DNA of 64,000 nt from Acidobacteriota bacterium (GTDB lineage Bacteria > Actinomycetota > Acidimicrobiia > Acidimicrobiales > Palsa-688). Below the pieces are notes generated by a model that had not been told where the DNA came from, ran no database searches, and saw only the letters and a program-made list of their open reading frames with translations. The stretch's first letter is position 1. The number at the start of each line of letters is the position of its first letter. Position numbers and translations under genes: made by a program. Shown one piece after another: positions 44,473-52,747 of the stretch. Location: assembly GCA_028876385.1 (NCBI GenBank), contig JAGWSF010000111.1, positions 62,001 through 126,000 of the forward strand, given 5' to 3'.

Positions 44473-45909
44473 TCAGCCGACGGGCGCCGGATGGGGATGG
44501 GAATGGGGCGCAGGCGCCGTCGGGCTGGGAGCCGGGGCGGCGACCGCGGGTAGCCGCAGCACGAACTCGGCACCCTCGCCGACCACCCCGCCGGCCCGGA
44601 TGGTTCCACCGTAGAAGCGGCTCAGGTCAGCCACTATGGCCAGTCCCAGGCCGAACCCGCCCTCCCCCCGGTCCCGGGCCGAGTCGAGGCGCACGAAACG
44701 CTCGAAGATGCGTTCCCGGTCCGCTTCGGCCACGCCCGGGCCGTCATCGGTGACGGTCACCTGGGCGCAGGCCACCCCGTCCTCGACGACCGGCCCGACC
44801 TTGACGGTCAGGGCGCTCTCGGCGAAACGCCGCCCATTGTCCACCAGGTTGGCCACCATGCGCTCGGCGTAGACCGGCGGAACCCCCACCAGGACCGGGC
44901 TCGCCTCCAGGACCACCCTCGGGCCGTTGGGAGCGGCATCGGCGACGATCCGCTCGACGAGGGCGGCCAGGTCGGTGGGTTCCTTGCTGGCGATGAGCGA
45001 GCCCTCGTCGGAGCGGGCCAGGAGCAGCAGCCCCGAGACCAGCTCCTCCATGCGACGGTTCTGCTCGAGGACTTCCCCTGCCACCTCGATCCAGTCGGTC
45101 ACCGCCGGATGGTGCATGGCCACCTCCAGCTCGGTGCGGATGTTGGCGATCGGGGACCGCAGCTCGTGGGAGGCGTCGGAAACGAAGCGGCGTTCCCGAC
45201 GCGACGACGCTTCGAGTCGGTCGAGCATGGAGTTGAGCGTGCGGGCCAGGCGGGCGATCTCGTCCTCGTTGGCCGGCTCGGCCACCCGGTAGCTGTACCC
45301 GCCCCGAGTCGAGACCGACATCCCGGCCACCTGCCGCCGCATCCGCTCGATGGGACGCAGCGACCGTCCCACGACGACCCAGCAGATGGCCCCCACCACT
45401 CCGAGCAACATCGGGGTGCCGATCTCGAGCAGGCGCTGTATGTCGGCCACGGTGTGATCGAACTGGGCCATGGACGAGATCACCACGACGTCACCGACCG
45501 CCTTGCCGGCCTGCACCGGCACCGACACCATGACCGCGTCGCGTGCCGTGTCGGCGAAGAAGTCGGGTACGGGCTGGACTCTCGGCGCGCCCGGCTGCCA
45601 GAGCGGCGGCAGGTGGCGCAGGGGTTTGCTGGCCCCCACCACCCGACCCCCCACGATCACCTGCAGGAACCCGCTGTCGATGGTGGCACCGGAGGGCACG
45701 AAGACGGGGCTGGAGAGGGTCGGGTTGAAGGCCACCACTTCCCGGGCGTCCTGCTCGGCGCTGTTGAGCAGGATCTTCTGCCGCTCGTGATGCAGGTCGA
45801 GCTGGATCACTCCCGCGGCCACGACCATGGCGCAGCCCACGGCGAGGAGGGCCGTGACGGTGATCCGCACTCGGACGCTCCCCACGAAGCGGGAGATGAG
45901 CCGCCTCAT
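44473..45909 (-). CDS. Sensor histidine kinase
   Basis: 478 aa. Membrane segments at about 12-34 and 165-181 flank a 130-residue extracytoplasmic sensor domain; a HAMP domain (SLRPIERMRRQVAGM to SMLDRLE) follows. The H box is FVSDASHELRSPIANIRTELE with His248; N box NLVDNGRRFAES; G1 TVTDDGPGVAEADRERIFERF; G2 GGFGLGLAIV. The last 25 residues are Pro/Ala/His rich. It pairs with the response regulator just upstream (4-nt overlap). The neighbours are envelope genes, so a cell-envelope signal is possible but not shown. Confidence 0.95.
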   Translation of the reverse strand: MRRLISRFVGSVRVRITVTALLAVGCAMVVAAGVIQLDLHHERQKILLNSAEQDAREVVAFNPTLSSPVFVPSGATIDSGFLQVIVGGRVVGASKPLRHLPPLWQPGAPRVQPVPDFFADTARDAVMVSVPVQAGKAVGDVVVISSMAQFDHTVADIQRLLEIGTPMLLGVVGAICWVVVGRSLRPIERMRRQVAGMSVSTRGGYSYRVAEPANEDEIARLARTLNSMLDRLEASSRRERRFVSDASHELRSPIANIRTELEVAMHHPAVTDWIEVAGEVLEQNRRMEELVSGLLLLARSDEGSLIASKEPTDLAALVERIVADAAPNGPRVVLEASPVLVGVPPVYAERMVANLVDNGRRFAESALTVKVGPVVEDGVACAQVTVTDDGPGVAEADRERIFERFVRLDSARDRGEGGFGLGLAIVADLSRFYGGTIRAGGVVGEGAEFVLRLPAVAAPAPSPTAPAPHSHPHPAPVG

Positions 45910-46586
45910 CCGACTGGCACCTCTACGAGGCGGTAACCCTGGCTGCGTACGGTCTCGACGTGCGAGGGCCTTCCGGGTTGGTCGAGCTTCCGACGGAGGT
46001 AGCCGACGTAGACCTCCACCACGTTGGGGTCCCGGTCGGCCGCCGGGTCCCAGACGTGATCGAGCAACTCGGCTTTGGACACGTTCCGGTCGGTGCAGTG
46101 CAGCAGATACACGAGGAGGGCCAGCTCGCGTCGAGTCAGGGACACCTCCTCACCAGCCCGCCAGCAGCGATGGTTGGCGGTGTCCAAACGCAGGTCGCCG
46201 AACTCGAAGACGGCGCCGACCGGGGCTCCGCCCCGCCGGATGAGGGCTCTCAGACGGGCCAGCAGCACCGGGTAGGAGAACGGCTTGGACAGGAAGTCGT
46301 CGGCACCGCAGTCGAGGGCCTCGGTTTGATCATCCTCGTCCTGCTTGGCGGTCAGCATCAGCACCGGGACGTTGGCGCCGGCGGCCCGCAGCTTGGACAC
46401 CACCTCGTAGCCGCTCAGGCGGGGCAGCATGAGGTCGAGGATGATGGCGTCGTAGTTGCCGCTCAGGCTCCGCTCGAGCCCGGTCTCCCCGTCGGCGGCC
46501 AGTTCCACGCCGTAGCCCTCGGCCGCCAGTCCCCGCTCGAGCGAGCGGGCCATGGCCGCCTCGTCTTCCACGACAAGTATTCGCAC
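45906..46586 (-). CDS. OmpR-family response regulator
   Basis: 226 aa from GTG 46586 (MRILVVEDEAAMARSL). Receiver residues: Glu7-Asp8 acidic pair, phospho-acceptor Asp51 in IILDLMLPRLSGYEV, Thr and Lys in VLMLTAKQDEDD. The C-terminal winged helix is of OmpR type: FGDLRLDTANHRCWRAGEEVSLTRRELALLVYLL and DRDPNVVEVYVGYLRRKLD. The signature resembles TcrA/PrrA/MprA-like actinobacterial regulators. Translationally coupled to the downstream kinase. Confidence 0.95.
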   Translation of the reverse strand: MRILVVEDEAAMARSLERGLAAEGYGVELAADGETGLERSLSGNYDAIILDLMLPRLSGYEVVSKLRAAGANVPVLMLTAKQDEDDQTEALDCGADDFLSKPFSYPVLLARLRALIRRGGAPVGAVFEFGDLRLDTANHRCWRAGEEVSLTRRELALLVYLLHCTDRNVSKAELLDHVWDPAADRDPNVVEVYVGYLRRKLDQPGRPSHVETVRSQGYRLVEVPVG

Positions 46587-46646
46587 CGCCCCCAGTCTGC
46601 CGCGCCGGAGACGTGATCGCCGTCCGCGCCGCTCTACAGTTCTCGG

Positions 46647-47882
46647 ATGGGGGATCTCCGTACCGATACCGAACCGTCCGAAGTGGGTCTCGACCCGTCC
46701 CGCTTGGCCCGCATCGACCGGCACTTCGCTTCCTACGTGGAGGACGGTCGCCTACCGGGCTGGTTGATAGTGGTGGCTCGTCGGGGCCGGGTGGCCCACG
46801 TCGGGTCCAACGGCTGGCGTGACCGTGAGGGGAACCGGCCGGTCACCACCGACACCCTCTGGAGGCTGGCTTCGATGACCAAGCCGGTGACCTCAGTGGC
46901 CGCTCTCATGCTCTACGAGGAGGGCGCCTTCGAGCTGAAGGATCCCATCTCCCGCTGGCTGCCGGAGTTCGCCGAGGCGCGGGTGTACGAGTCGGGCGGG
47001 TCGTCGAATCCGACCACCCGGCCGGCCGAGGAGCCCATCCGGGTCTGGCATCTGCTCACCCACACCGCCGGCCTCACCTACGGCTTCCACCACTCCCACC
47101 CGGTGGACGCCATGTACCGGGCGGCGGGCTTCGAGTGGGGCACGCCGCCCGGGGCCGACCTGGCCCGCTGCTGCGAACTTTGGGCTGAGCAGCCGCTGCT
47201 GTTCGAGCCGGGACGCGAATGGAACTACTCGGTGGCCACCGACGTCCTCGGCCGCCTCGTGGAGGTGGTCTCGGGCGAGACCCTGGAGCAGTTCTTTCAC
47301 TCACGGGTGCTCGGACCGCTCGGCATGCAAGACACCGGCTTCTGGGTGACCGAGGAGCGCGCCGAGCGGCTGGCCGCCGCCTACGCCGCCAACCCGGCCG
47401 GCCGATCGGCGCCGGCGGTGCCCTTCGACGGTAGCGGCGCGCTGTCGCCGCCTTCGAGCCTCTCAGGCGGCGGCGGCCTGATCGGACCGGCCGGCGATTA
47501 CCTGCGCTTCGCCGAGATGCTGCGCCGGGGCGGGGAGCTCGACGGGGTGCGGCTGCTGTCGCCCCGCACCGTCGCCTACATGACGGCCAACCATCTGCCC
47601 GGCGGCGTGGACCTGGAGCAGTTCGGTCGGCCACTGTTCGCCGAAACCACTTTCGACGGTGTCGGGTTCGGCCTCGGGGTGTCGGTGGTGACCGATCCGG
47701 TCAAGGGCAAGGTGTTGAGCCGGGCCGGGGAATTCGGCTGGGGCGGGGCCTTCAGCACGTTCTTCTTTGTCTCGCCGGCCGAGGACCTCACGGTGGCGCT
47801 GTTCACTCAGCTGCTGCCCTCGAGCACCCATCCCATCCGCAGCGAGCTCAAGCAGCTGGCCTACCAGGCCATCATCGACTGA
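46647..47882 (+). CDS. Serine hydrolase of the class C beta-lactamase fold
   Basis: 411 aa from ATG 46647. The SxxK motif is SMTK (Ser76, Lys79) in LWRLASMTKPVTS; the Tyr motif is WNYSVATDVLGRLVE near residue 192; the third strand motif appears as FGWGGAFSTFFFV. There is no signal peptide, so it is cytoplasmic and more likely an esterase (EstB type) than a penicillin-binding protein. IRVWHLLTHTAGL is typical of the family. TACAGT at 46635-46640 lies 6 nt before the start, so it is likely leaderless. Confidence 0.92.
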   Translation: MGDLRTDTEPSEVGLDPSRLARIDRHFASYVEDGRLPGWLIVVARRGRVAHVGSNGWRDREGNRPVTTDTLWRLASMTKPVTSVAALMLYEEGAFELKDPISRWLPEFAEARVYESGGSSNPTTRPAEEPIRVWHLLTHTAGLTYGFHHSHPVDAMYRAAGFEWGTPPGADLARCCELWAEQPLLFEPGREWNYSVATDVLGRLVEVVSGETLEQFFHSRVLGPLGMQDTGFWVTEERAERLAAAYAANPAGRSAPAVPFDGSGALSPPSSLSGGGGLIGPAGDYLRFAEMLRRGGELDGVRLLSPRTVAYMTANHLPGGVDLEQFGRPLFAETTFDGVGFGLGVSVVTDPVKGKVLSRAGEFGWGGAFSTFFFVSPAEDLTVALFTQLLPSSTHPIRSELKQLAYQAIID

Positions 47883-47939
47883 ACGGGTCTCGCCGCCCGG
47901 CGACGGGCCGGGGCACGCCCGGCGTCGGGCCAGAGGAAA

Positions 47940-48614
47940 TCAGGCGACGGGAGTGGCGATACGGGCCACGGGCCGGCAGCCGGCGCAGGCGCTGGCGACG
48001 AGCCCGGCGGCGCGGGCCCGGCAGATGAGCAGCGAGATCACCGCTCCCGACCCGCTCCAGAACCACCCGGTGAGGGTGTGGGCCCCGAGGAACACCGACA
48101 TCGGGGTCATCATGAGCAGCACCAGGGTGGTCGCCCCGCTGCCCAGATAGACCACCGTCCACACGATCGACAGGGTCCGGGTGAGCGAGCGCCGGGCGGC
48201 CAAACCGTCGGCCGCGGTGGGCACCAGGTCGCGGGCCAGGCGCACGACCAGCGGCTCGCTGGTGAACATGGTGGCGAGGAACATCAGCCCGAACCCGGCC
48301 GTCTCGGCCACGGGTATGGCGAAGTACACGAAAGGATGACCCGAGAGGATGGCGGCGAGCCCCCGCAAGGTGGCCATGAACACCGTGATGAGCAGCATGC
48401 CCGACACCCGGTGATTGCGGAAATGCTGGTAGGCGGCGACGGTGTAGGCGTAGACGACCGACAGGCCGATGGCCCAGGTGATGGTCCCGGCGGCCATAAC
48501 GACGTAGAACAGCAGCAGCGGGATGAGCGTCGCCACCAACAGAGCGGGTATGGCTCCCCGCACGAGACTCAACGCCGTCCGCCACACAGATCTCTTGTCG
48601 GTGCCCTCGGGCAT
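47940..48614 (-). CDS. Integral membrane protein, VC0807-like
   Basis: 224 aa from ATG 48614, with AAGGAA right upstream. Five to six membrane segments (AIPALLVATLIPLLLFYVVM, ITWAIGLSVVYAYTVA, MLLITVFMATLRGL, FVYFAIPVAETAGFGLMFLATM, LSIVWTVVYLGSGATTLVLL, VISLLICRARAAG). The arrangement resembles VC0807-type membrane proteins, which have no known biochemical function; the assignment is only moderate. Divergent from the GT39 gene with 48 bp between. No transport or enzyme motif is evident. Confidence 0.7.
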   Translation of the reverse strand: MPEGTDKRSVWRTALSLVRGAIPALLVATLIPLLLFYVVMAAGTITWAIGLSVVYAYTVAAYQHFRNHRVSGMLLITVFMATLRGLAAILSGHPFVYFAIPVAETAGFGLMFLATMFTSEPLVVRLARDLVPTAADGLAARRSLTRTLSIVWTVVYLGSGATTLVLLMMTPMSVFLGAHTLTGWFWSGSGAVISLLICRARAAGLVASACAGCRPVARIATPVA

Positions 48615-48662
48615 TTCCTTGACGACCCCTAACCGGCGGCCGGCAACGGTTAGCCTGCTCGG

Positions 48663-50297
48663 GTGCTCCCCAATACCCACGGGGAAGGCGGTGCGGTGAC
48701 CACCGCCCCGGCGACCACCGCTGAGTGGCTGCTCCCCCGGTTTGCCGGGTACCGCCGGCCCCGGGTGCTCCAAGCCGATCGCGCCCTGGTCGCCGCTCTC
48801 CTCGCGCTGGCGGCCGTTCTGCGGGTGCCGAACCTGGGCCGGGCCTACTGGATCGACGAGGGGATAAGCGTCGGGATCGCGTCCCACCCCCTCACCCAAC
48901 TGCCCCGTCTGTTGCGCCAGGACGGATCTCCGCCCCTCTTCTACGTCCTGCTTCACTTCTGGCTCGAGACCGTGGGCCACTCCGAAGTAGCGACCCACCT
49001 ACTTCCCCTGCTCGTCTCGCTGCTCACCATTCCGGCAGGCTACTGGGCCGCCACCGAGCTTTTCGATCGGCGGGCCGGGCTGGCCGCCGCCGGGCTGCTG
49101 GCCACCAACCCCTTCCTCAACTGGTACTCGACCGAGACGCGCATGTACACGCTGGTGGTCCTCCTGGTACTGATCGGGGTGACCTTCGCATGGAGGGCCC
49201 AGCGAGACCGGAGTGCGGCCGATGCTATCAAGGCGGTGATCGCCTACGCCGCCTTGATGTACACCCATGACTGGGGCATCTACCTGCTCGGCGCCACCGC
49301 GTTGGTCCTGTTCCTGATGACCTGGCGGCGCGGCGACCGGACGGTCTCTCTGTGGGTGGCGGGCGGCGGCTCGGCGGTAGTGGTCCTGTGGCTCCCGTGG
49401 CTCCCCTCATTCCTCTACCAGGCCGGCCACACTGCGGCGCCGTGGGCCGTCCGGCCGGGAATCGGTGACATCTTCGCCGACCCCGCCTCGGTGCTCGGGG
49501 GCACCCTGGGTTTCTTGGTGGCACCGGCCTTGGCCATCGGTTCGTACGTGTGCTGGAGCAAGCTGGCGCCGGGCCACCGCCAAACGGCGGGGGCCATGGC
49601 CTGGGTGGCCTTGGCCGCCACCGTGGCGGGGTACGTCGGCGCGCTGATCGAGCCGTCGTGGACGGCCCGCTACCTGGCGGTGATCGTGGCGCCGTACCTG
49701 CTGGCCGCGGCCGGGGCCCTGTCGACGACGTTGAGGGGCCGGGTGGTGCTGGCCTCGGTGGGGTCGGGGCTGGCTCTGTGGTCGATCGTCGGAAGTCTGC
49801 TGCCCAACCCCAACGGGCGTTACGCCAAGGACAATATGGCGGCCATCGCCGGTGCCGCCCGCCCCTACCTGGCCGCCGGCGACATGGTGGTGGTGGACCA
49901 GACCGAGCAACTCGCCGTCGCCCGCCACTACCTGCCCGGGGACCTCCAGTACCTGACGCCTTCGGGACCGGTCGCCGATCCGACGGTGGTGGACTGGCGC
50001 AACCTGGTGCAGCGACTGCAGCAGGCGACGCCCTGCGAGGCCATAGGCCCCACCCTGCGGTCGTTGGCCATCGGGTCGAGCGTCCTCGAGATCCTTCCCG
50101 CCCGCAAGCTGGGGGCCAGCGGTTCGGCATGGTCCAAGGCGGTCACCGGCCAGGTCCTCGCCGTCGACGGCTTCTTGAGCCGCGACCCCAGCCTGCGGAT
50201 CGTGGCGCTGTTCAGGCAGGGCCTGCACCCCCAGCCCTACGCCCCGGTAGAGGGAGTCCTCTACCAGAAGACGGCGCGGACGCCTCCCTGCACCTGA
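48663..50297 (+). CDS. GT39-like membrane glycosyltransferase (ArnT/PMT type)
   Basis: 544 aa from GTG 48663; GTG 48696 is an alternative. Roughly ten membrane segments in the first 400 residues. The first extracytoplasmic loop carries LGRAYWIDEGISVGIASHP, where the Asp-Glu pair matches the metal-coordinating motif of GT39/ArnT-like polyprenyl-phosphate-sugar transferases. QDGSPPLFYVLLHFWLE and FLNWYSTETRMYT are also typical. Likely a transferase of a sugar from a lipid carrier to an envelope acceptor. TAGCCT at 48651-48656 is 6 nt before the start. The paralogous membrane gene follows with a 1-nt overlap. Confidence 0.87.
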   Translation: MLPNTHGEGGAVTTAPATTAEWLLPRFAGYRRPRVLQADRALVAALLALAAVLRVPNLGRAYWIDEGISVGIASHPLTQLPRLLRQDGSPPLFYVLLHFWLETVGHSEVATHLLPLLVSLLTIPAGYWAATELFDRRAGLAAAGLLATNPFLNWYSTETRMYTLVVLLVLIGVTFAWRAQRDRSAADAIKAVIAYAALMYTHDWGIYLLGATALVLFLMTWRRGDRTVSLWVAGGGSAVVVLWLPWLPSFLYQAGHTAAPWAVRPGIGDIFADPASVLGGTLGFLVAPALAIGSYVCWSKLAPGHRQTAGAMAWVALAATVAGYVGALIEPSWTARYLAVIVAPYLLAAAGALSTTLRGRVVLASVGSGLALWSIVGSLLPNPNGRYAKDNMAAIAGAARPYLAAGDMVVVDQTEQLAVARHYLPGDLQYLTPSGPVADPTVVDWRNLVQRLQQATPCEAIGPTLRSLAIGSSVLEILPARKLGASGSAWSKAVTGQVLAVDGFLSRDPSLRIVALFRQGLHPQPYAPVEGVLYQKTARTPPCT

Positions 50298-51865
50298 TGG
50301 CGGCCGCGCTGCTGGCGGCCGCCGTGGTCGCCCTCGGCCGCCTGCTCGGCTGGCAGGGCGTGGACATGGCCGCTCAGGTGTACCGGGTGGACAGCCTGCG
50401 CCGCAACGGCTTCACGCTGTGGGATTTCAGCTGGTACGGGGGGCACTGGACCCTCGACTACAGCCTGCTGTACCCGCCAATGGCCCGGTTGCTCGGCATC
50501 ACCGCGACCACCATTGCGTCGGCGGCGCTGGCCGCGCTGGCCTTCGACCGCCTGGCGCGCCGCCACCTCGGGGAGGGGGCGGCGGTGGCTTCGCTGGTGT
50601 TCGCGGCGGGGACCCTCGTGTCGGCCTCGATCGGCCAGTTGACCTTCCTCGGCGGCGAGGCCTTCGGCCTCGGGGCGGTCTGGGCCCTGTCGGGTCGCCG
50701 GCGCTTCATCGCCGTGCTGCTGGCCTTGGGCGCCACCCTTACCAGCCCGCTAACCGGCGCCTTCGTGGCTCTCGCCGGCGCGGCGTGGGCCCTCGACCGC
50801 TGGTGGGCGCGCGACCCGGCCGGATGGTGGGGGGTGGCGGTGGCCGCAGCCGGGGCGGTGCCGGTCCTCGTCGCCGCGGTGGTCTTCCCCGGCGACGGGC
50901 CGATGCCCTACCCGGCCGTCGACTGGCTGTGGGAGATGACCGTGGCCGCCGTCGTGGTCGCCCTGGCCGGCCGCCGATGGCGCCCGCTCAGCATCGGCGG
51001 CCTGCTGTACATGGCCAGCGCAACCGTCTCCTTCGCCGTCCCGAGCGCTTTGGGCGGCAACGTGGGGCGCCTCGAGGACCTGGTGGCGCTGCCCGTGGCG
51101 CTGGCCCTGGCCTGGTCACGCCGTCGGCTCCTGGCGCCGGTGGCGGCGCTGCCTCTAGCCCTCTCGCAGTGGGCGCCGGCCTGGGGTGCCTTCGCCGTCG
51201 CCCCCGCCGCCCCCGCCGCCCACCGGTCCTTCTACGACCCGCTGGTGCAGGTCCTCGCCGCCCGGGCCGCGACCGGACCACCCGGGCGGGTCGAGGTGGT
51301 TCCTACGGCGTGGCACTGGGAAGCGGCATGGGTCGCTCCCGTCGTGCCGCTGGCCCGGGGTTGGGAACGCCAGCTCGACGAGGCCGACAACCCGATCTTC
51401 TACCGGGCCGGCGCCCTCAACGGGGCGAGCTACCGGGCCTGGCTGCTCGCCAACGGCGTCCGCTTCGTGGCCCTCCCGGCGGCCGAGCTCGACATGGCCG
51501 GACGAGCCGAAGGGCACCTCGTATCGGCGGGGCTGGTGCCGGGCCTGCGGCTGGTCTGGAGGTCGCCGCAGTGGCAGCTGTACGTGGTAGCGGGAAGCCC
51601 GGGCATCGTGTCGGGGCCGGCCGAGCTCGTATCCACCCGCGCCGCCCGGATCCGGGTGGACGTGCGGGCGCCGGGGATCGTGGCGGTGCGGGTCCGCTGG
51701 ACACCGGATTGGTATGTGGCGTCGGGGTCGGGGTGCGTGTCGGGCCACGACGGGTGGATCGATCTGCACGCCTCCCGACCGGGGCCGGTCAGCCTCGCTC
51801 TGTCCCCCCTCCATCCGGGTCGCGGCGCCTGCCCGGGACCGGCGCTGACCGCCCGGCGCGGCTGA
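50297..51865 (+). CDS. Polytopic membrane protein, family A copy 2 (GT-C-like)
   Basis: 522 aa from ATG 50297, overlapping the previous stop by 1 nt (TGATG). It is a paralogue of the protein at 41033: both have the loop RRNGFTLWDFSWYGGHWTLD versus LHGFMLWDSGWYAGNFPLG, SIGQLTFLGGEAFGL, ALGGNVGRL, the block LARGWERQLDEADNPIFY, VPGLRLVWRSPQWQL, GSPGIVSGPAEL and VRVRWTPDWYV. It has about ten membrane segments, followed by a roughly 200-residue presumed extracytoplasmic domain. Coupling to a GT39-type gene supports a role in glycan or lipid assembly at the membrane. I do not recognise the family precisely. Confidence 0.82.
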   Translation: MAAALLAAAVVALGRLLGWQGVDMAAQVYRVDSLRRNGFTLWDFSWYGGHWTLDYSLLYPPMARLLGITATTIASAALAALAFDRLARRHLGEGAAVASLVFAAGTLVSASIGQLTFLGGEAFGLGAVWALSGRRRFIAVLLALGATLTSPLTGAFVALAGAAWALDRWWARDPAGWWGVAVAAAGAVPVLVAAVVFPGDGPMPYPAVDWLWEMTVAAVVVALAGRRWRPLSIGGLLYMASATVSFAVPSALGGNVGRLEDLVALPVALALAWSRRRLLAPVAALPLALSQWAPAWGAFAVAPAAPAAHRSFYDPLVQVLAARAATGPPGRVEVVPTAWHWEAAWVAPVVPLARGWERQLDEADNPIFYRAGALNGASYRAWLLANGVRFVALPAAELDMAGRAEGHLVSAGLVPGLRLVWRSPQWQLYVVAGSPGIVSGPAELVSTRAARIRVDVRAPGIVAVRVRWTPDWYVASGSGCVSGHDGWIDLHASRPGPVSLALSPLHPGRGACPGPALTARRG

Positions 51866-51888
51866 CCCGCCGTATCATCGGGATCACG

Positions 51889-52635
51889 ATGCGACCTCTC
51901 TCCTGCCTCGAGGTCACCAACTCGGCGCCGGGTTTCGCTCTCGACATTCTCGATCCCGCGACCAGGGCCCAGGTGGCGGCCCACCTGCTGCGCTGCGACG
52001 ACTGCCGGCGGCGGGTCACCTCGATGCAGTCGTCGGCGGCGGAGCTGCTCGACTTGAACCGCGGCGACGGTCCCCCCTCCGGCCGGCGGCCCGAGTCGTG
52101 GTCGGCCGGCTGGGGCGGCGAATCGTGGTCGGCCGGGTGGGGCGGCGAGCCCGACGTCCCCTCCGACTGGGCCGCCCCCGATGACGCCGACTGGCTGGAA
52201 GACTCCGACGGGTCCACGCCTGCGGTGCGCCCGGTCCGGCGTCGCCTCCGTACCGTTCTGTCGGTAGCCGCCGCCGCTCTGCTCGTGGTCGGCACGACGC
52301 TCGGACCCGAACTCGAACAGGCGGCATCGCACCCCGAGAACCCGACGGTGACCGCCCGGTTGATGGCCGCCGGCTCGGCGGTCGGCACCGTCGCCCTGTT
52401 CACCGGCGCGGTGGAGGCCATCGACGTGGCCGTCGAGGGCCTGTCGGAGTCGGGGACCATGGACATCCTGGTGGTCGACCGGTCCGGCACGGCCACATCG
52501 GTCGGCCAGATCGAGGTCTCCCGAAACCGCGGGGCCTGGCTCGGGCACCCGCCGGTGCTCCTCGGTTCGTTGACCAGCCTGGTCCTCGTCGACGGCCAGC
52601 GGCGGGAGGTCGCCTCGGCCGCCCTGGCCACCTGA
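51889..52635 (+). CDS. Anti-sigma-factor-like membrane protein with zinc-finger N-terminus
   Basis: 248 aa from ATG 51889. The first 40 residues are a zf-HC2-type anti-sigma domain: SCLEV, then AAHLLRCDDCRRRV (HxxxCxxC). A disordered acidic linker follows with a direct repeat of ESWSAGWGG. One membrane segment VLSVAAAALLVVGTTLG (about 120-136) precedes a C-terminal outer domain (VALFTGAVEAIDVAVEGLSESGTMDILVVDR). This is the plan of membrane anti-sigma factors with a sensing tail. No sigma-factor gene is adjacent. TATCAT at 51873-51878 may be the -10 box. Confidence 0.85.
   Translation: MRPLSCLEVTNSAPGFALDILDPATRAQVAAHLLRCDDCRRRVTSMQSSAAELLDLNRGDGPPSGRRPESWSAGWGGESWSAGWGGEPDVPSDWAAPDDADWLEDSDGSTPAVRPVRRRLRTVLSVAAAALLVVGTTLGPELEQAASHPENPTVTARLMAAGSAVGTVALFTGAVEAIDVAVEGLSESGTMDILVVDRSGTATSVGQIEVSRNRGAWLGHPPVLLGSLTSLVLVDGQRREVASAALAT
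52093..52146 (+). repeat. 27-bp in-frame direct duplication
   Basis: Two copies, 52093-52119 and 52120-52146, start GARTCGTGGTCGGCCGGSTG and differ at two positions. They encode ESWSAGWGG twice in the linker between the zinc-finger domain and the membrane segment of the anti-sigma-like protein. Confidence 0.95.
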
Positions 52636-52647
52636 ACCGGGACCGGT

Positions 52648-52701
52648 CACCAGCACCAGCACCAGCACCGGTGCCGGCACCGGCACCGGCACCGGCACCG
52701 G
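52648..52701 (+). repeat. Hexanucleotide microsatellites (CACCAG then CCGGCA)
   Basis: Three CACCAG-type units, then GCACCGGTGCCGG and about five CCGGCA-type units, run over 54 bp between the anti-sigma-like gene and the MFS gene. The GCACCGGTGC part is palindromic. It lies 35 bp before the MFS gene's -10-like TACGGT. Confidence 0.92.
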
Positions 52702-52747
52702 GGGAAAACCAGTTTCGTCCGTGCCACCCGGTGGCTACGGTCGACGC

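Noticed and set aside
41033-52635. A mobile genetic island covering the envelope genes
   Set aside because: No integrase, transposase, attachment repeats or tRNA junction, and the base composition matches its surroundings.
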